DNA of 64,000 nt, taken from positions 1 to 64,000 of the IMG/VR virus record IMGVR_UViG_3300023184_000026; one strand, written 5' to 3'. Numbering within the stretch: the stretch's first letter is position 1; the number at the start of each line of letters is the position of its first letter. Origin of the DNA: a virus. Both the position numbers and the translations under genes were made by a program. Shown here piece after piece: positions 61,086 through 64,000 of this stretch. The notes beneath the pieces were generated by a model. That model saw only the letters and a program-made list of their open reading frames with translations, made no database searches and was not told the DNA's origin.

Positions 61086-61295
61086 ATGTATACCGATATT
61101 GTGGAAATTATCAAAAGCTGGTCAACAATTGTTCAGTTTATTTTCTTTTCAATTGTTGTATTTGCAATTTTGGCAATCGTGGGGATGATTGTTCATTCAT
61201 TGGCCGAGTTTTTTAATAAAACATTAATTGAACTTGTGAATAACAGACAATCTAACAAAATTCAAAAAACGAAGATTTTCAAAAGTTATGATTAA
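61086..61295 (+). CDS. Small single-pass membrane protein
   Basis: 69 residues: a short N-terminal helix (MYTDIVEIIKSWSTIV), one TM segment (FIFFSIVVFAILAIVGMIV), then a basic C-terminal cytoplasmic tail (NNRQSNKIQKTKIFKS). Size and layout would fit a holin- or antiholin-like protein or another small inner-membrane factor, but nothing specific supports lysis. It overlaps the next gene by 8 bp. Confidence 0.55.
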   Translation: MYTDIVEIIKSWSTIVQFIFFSIVVFAILAIVGMIVHSLAEFFNKTLIELVNNRQSNKIQKTKIFKSYD

Positions 61296-61551
61296 GATAT
61301 ATGTCAATCATGATGAAATATGTATGGGAAGATATTTCTCTGGGTCAGACCATAAACCAAGTATTCTTTGTGGAAACTGCAATCTATCATTTAGAATTGA
61401 GCATTTATTCAAAACTTCAAATGAAAAGCGTAGAGCCATAAATTGTCCACATTGTGGTAAATGGAACAAATTGACACAACTATATCAGTTTGATGGTGAT
61501 ATATACGAATTTTTTGATGACAAAGTGATAATTATAAGCACGCACATATGA
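61288..61551 (+). CDS. Small zinc-ribbon protein
   Basis: 87 residues with CGNCNLSFRIEHLF and CPHCGKWNKLT, two C-x2-C knuckles ~30 residues apart as in zinc ribbons. It is overlapped at both ends by neighbours (8 bp and ATGA-type 4 bp). Function unknown; possibly a nucleic-acid or protein-binding adaptor. Confidence 0.65.
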   Translation: MIKIYVNHDEICMGRYFSGSDHKPSILCGNCNLSFRIEHLFKTSNEKRRAINCPHCGKWNKLTQLYQFDGDIYEFFDDKVIIISTHI

Positions 61552-62198
61552 GTCTTATAATAAACAAAGCACCCCCACCAGACGGAAATCCAGAAGGTAT
61601 ATTAAATGCTCCATTAAATGCGTTATTCTTTAAAACTGGTTCTTTTTATAAGATTAACAATTCTGGCTCAGATGCTATTGGATGGGACGACGTTTATTTC
61701 TCCTATTTTTATGGACCATTTTCAATGCGCACAGCACAAGATATTGAATTGCTGGAAAACATAGAGTTGGGAACATACTTGTATGTAAAGACCACAGAGC
61801 AAGTTTATAATACAGGATGGAAACTATTGAGTAAAAAAAGCCCATTTTATCCTCAATTTAGTCCAACTCCAACAACAACGCCCACGGCAACTGTTACTCC
61901 AACTGTTACTCCAACTGTTACTGCAACATTCGTACTAACGCAAACACCAACTACGTCTCCTTCATTAACAGTAACAACGTCCATTACGCCAACAAATACT
62001 CCTACGCACACGCCTACCAGGACAATGACGGCAACCCCGACGACAACTTCGACTCAACTAAATCTATACACCGCCACTCCCACTCCAACCGCATTTCCTA
62101 CCAGAACTCCGACTCAAACAATTACAAAAACGCCAACAATAACCCCAACCAAATCCATCACGCCAACAGTCACGCCGACAATCACGGGGTCTGTATAA
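61548..62198 (+). CDS. Thr/Pro-rich mucin-like protein
   Basis: 216 residues. Residues 1-105 form a small domain (PPPDGNPEGILNAPLNALFFKTGSFYKINNSGS and ELGTYLYVKTTEQVYNTGWKLL). Residues ~106-216 are almost only Thr, Pro, Ser, Ala and Val in TPTxTPT units, a mucin-like stalk and typical O-glycan acceptor. It is followed at once by two glycosyltransferase genes, so it may be their substrate, for instance a decorated fibre or head fibre. No signal peptide seen. Confidence 0.7.
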   Translation: MSLIINKAPPPDGNPEGILNAPLNALFFKTGSFYKINNSGSDAIGWDDVYFSYFYGPFSMRTAQDIELLENIELGTYLYVKTTEQVYNTGWKLLSKKSPFYPQFSPTPTTTPTATVTPTVTPTVTATFVLTQTPTTSPSLTVTTSITPTNTPTHTPTRTMTATPTTTSTQLNLYTATPTPTAFPTRTPTQTITKTPTITPTKSITPTVTPTITGSV

Positions 62199-62209
62199 TT
62201 TTTAAATAT

Positions 62210-62974
62210 ATGATAAAATGGTTACAACAGATATCTGATGATATATCACATGAAGTTTCTATATTGATTCCAACATATAATAATGTGCAATTTTTGGAAG
62301 AGTGCATACATTCAATAGTTTCATCATCAAACAAATGTTGCAAATATGAAATATTACTTGGTATAGACAACTGCTACAAAACTCTTCAGCTAATTGATGC
62401 AAACACATTGTTTAAAAATAAGAATATAAAAATATATTATTTTCCAAAGAATGTTGGACCTTATATAATTCGTAATTCTCTTGCCAACAAAGCAAAACAT
62501 GATAATCTTCTATTTTTCGATTCTGATGATATCATGATGGCCAATACAATACAAACATTGATGGAAAATTTTGAGGGCAAAGAATTGCTTAAATTCAAAT
62601 TTTATAATTTTGAAAATAAGAATGGATATAAAACTCAAGATAAACTATCATTATCCGAGATATATGCCCACGCATCATTCTTGATAAAAAAGAATAAGTT
62701 TTACAAAATGAATGGATTTTTTGGATGGAAATGTGGAGCAGATGCCGAGTTTGCAGAAAGATACGAAGGGCAAGGCAATAATATCCAACATATGGATGTT
62801 CCACTCTTTTATAGAAGATATCATAATAATAATATTACAAGACTGCCAGAAACAGGACTAAATTCCAAGTTGAGAAGCAGATATGGAAAAATCATAATTG
62901 AAAACCGAATAAACCAGAAATGGAAAAACCCAAACAAACCAGAATTATTTGCTTCAAATTTAATAATTGTATGA
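62210..62974 (+). CDS. GT2-family glycosyltransferase
   Basis: 254 residues. Clear GT-A family 2 start EVSILIPTYNNVQFLEECIHSIVSSS, EILLGIDNC, FPKNVGPYIIRNSLANKAKHDNLLFFDSDDIM (DxD metal site at ~105), then CGADAEFAERYEGQG as acceptor region. Its stop overlaps the next ATG (ATGA). Likely adds a sugar to a virion protein or to the host envelope; the Thr/Pro-rich gene just upstream is a natural candidate substrate. Confidence 0.82.
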   Translation: MIKWLQQISDDISHEVSILIPTYNNVQFLEECIHSIVSSSNKCCKYEILLGIDNCYKTLQLIDANTLFKNKNIKIYYFPKNVGPYIIRNSLANKAKHDNLLFFDSDDIMMANTIQTLMENFEGKELLKFKFYNFENKNGYKTQDKLSLSEIYAHASFLIKKNKFYKMNGFFGWKCGADAEFAERYEGQGNNIQHMDVPLFYRRYHNNNITRLPETGLNSKLRSRYGKIIIENRINQKWKNPNKPELFASNLIIV

Positions 62975-64000
62975 ATGATTACGAATTGAATGAAGATATG
63001 CATCAATATCCTATTCGACCAAATTTGGAATTGGATTTGTGCAGTCAAATCTCTGAAGAGGATATCACTGTAATTTTACCAACAATGAACCCACCGACGG
63101 ATAATATTCACAGTTTTAGTAAAGAAAAAGATATGGCGATCATTACATGTTATTTTAATTGGTGTGGATTTATGAATCCAACGAGAAATTTTCACCGATT
63201 TTTGCGAGAAATGAAAAAGAATGATATACCAGTGTTTGGAGTGGAATTGTCAATAACAGACAATTTTGAAACAACCGGAATGTGCGGATGGTCACAACTC
63301 AAAGTTAAGAGAGAGAATGTGTGTTTTCAAAAAGAAGCATGTCTAAATTTGGTTGAAAAGAAAGTACCTGAACAATATACAAAAATTGCTTGGATTGATT
63401 GCGACTTGATATTCTTGAATGACAATTGGTATCACCAAGCATCCAAAAAATTGGATAAACACAAGCTAATACAATTATATACCCATGGATATAATACAGA
63501 CAAGTATGGTAGAACAGTGTTAGAATTTCCAAGTATCATGTATATGCGTGATAGAGTTCCGCACAGCGAGTGGGTAAAACATTCTGGTTATCCCGGTGGT
63601 GCATGGGCAGCAAGAAGAGAGTTGTGGAAACATGGTGGGTTATATCCATACGCTGTTATGGGAGGAGGAGACACTGTGTTTATATACTCAATGTATGATC
63701 ACAGTTTTGAAAAAAGTGCACATGAAAACATCGGAATAAAAAAGAACGCGGAGTCCAGTATCTATACGAGTTGGAAGAAGTCGGTTAATTCTTACGTTGG
63801 GAGAGATATTTCTTACATAGAAAACAAGTTTTTGCACGAATGGCACGGTGACAAGAAAAATCGTAATTATATAGATCGACACACAATTCTAAAGAATATT
63901 GATATAAAAAAGCAAGTTAAACTCAATGCTCGTGGTATAATAGAATTTTATAACATTACCGATTCCACTATTTACGATGAAATTTATAATTATTTTCTGG
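62971..64000 (+). CDS. Glycosyltransferase, 3' end beyond window
   Basis: Open from the ATG at 62971 to the window edge (at least 343 residues). GT-A traits: a KIAWIDCDLIFLND DxD motif, a YPGGAWAARRELWKHGGLYPYAVMGGGDTVF acceptor segment, and HEWHGDKKNRNYIDRH, the WHG-x(4)-R-x-Y motif seen in GalNAc-type transferases of phages. Coupled to the upstream GT2 gene by ATGA. The truncated end hides the C terminus. Confidence 0.8.
   Translation, partial: MNDYELNEDMHQYPIRPNLELDLCSQISEEDITVILPTMNPPTDNIHSFSKEKDMAIITCYFNWCGFMNPTRNFHRFLREMKKNDIPVFGVELSITDNFETTGMCGWSQLKVKRENVCFQKEACLNLVEKKVPEQYTKIAWIDCDLIFLNDNWYHQASKKLDKHKLIQLYTHGYNTDKYGRTVLEFPSIMYMRDRVPHSEWVKHSGYPGGAWAARRELWKHGGLYPYAVMGGGDTVFIYSMYDHSFEKSAHENIGIKKNAESSIYTSWKKSVNSYVGRDISYIENKFLHEWHGDKKNRNYIDRHTILKNIDIKKQVKLNARGIIEFYNITDSTIYDEIYNYFL

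Overview
The window is a continuous stretch of a large, AT-rich, T4-like myovirus (contractile-tailed Caudoviricetes), most likely from an environmental sample. Evidence for this is a sheath (gp18-like), tail tube (gp19-like), gp26-like hub protein, long tape measure, gp53-like LysM protein, gp32-like SSB, UvsX, RNase H/FEN, gp41-like helicase, class I ribonucleotide reductase and an rIIA/rIIB pair. There are no rRNA, tRNA or CRISPR features. Lipoprotein and Sec signals suggest a didermic host. A tiny exported EF-hand protein resembles ones I associate with Verrucomicrobiota/Planctomycetota, but the host is otherwise unknown.

Layout. 1-12,390: adhesin and fibre genes. They include Ser/Thr collagen-like fibres (one ending in an S74-type chaperone), a LamG plus beta-propeller adhesin and an RCC1 plus beta-propeller adhesin. 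12,378-14,236: two divergent glycosyltransferase genes. 14,233-15,824: small genes. 15,945-22,730: sheath, HAD and nucleotidyltransferase genes, the antisense EF-hand gene and the tail tube. 22,974-26,129: proteins with a recurrent N-terminal amphipathic helix, and a lipoprotein with spanin-like topology. 26,204-36,008: hub, tape-measure and baseplate genes. 36,051-37,418: a short family-A-like DNA polymerase. 37,482-40,309: unknown proteins, two with the N-terminal helix. 40,510-50,130: replication, recombination and nucleotide genes. 50,217-52,307: modular Cys-rich/basic proteins. 52,415-56,297: a split CobS-like AAA+ gene and a CobT-like VWA gene. 56,368-60,301: rIIA, rIIB and a small gene. 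60,369-64,000: small genes, a Thr/Pro-rich protein and two more glycosyltransferases, the last cut by the window edge.

Two genes are fractured by homing endonucleases. The gp41-like helicase is broken inside its Walker A motif by a split intein whose halves flank a free-standing Vsr-like endonuclease gene. The split lies unusually close to the intein N terminus. The CobS-like AAA+ gene is broken by a GIY-YIG endonuclease gene on the opposite strand, with no intein signature.

Expression signals fall into two classes. Many structural-region units start with an ATATTTATA box exactly 4 nt before the ATG, often just after a terminator, which suggests leaderless late transcripts. Several replication and rII genes instead carry a TAAC-AATAA leader and sigma70-like TTGACN promoters. 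Classical Shine-Dalgarno sequences are rare.

The most unusual system is a family of proteins sharing a short N-terminal, sometimes internal, helix of the form MKK-x-LK-x-LI-K-E. It often ends in I-x-E-A, which resembles the T4 capsid-targeting sequence with its prohead-protease site. It is fused to HAD, nucleotidyltransferase and Cys-rich modules, and may mark proteins packaged in the capsid and injected. No stretch over about 250 bases lacks a gene.
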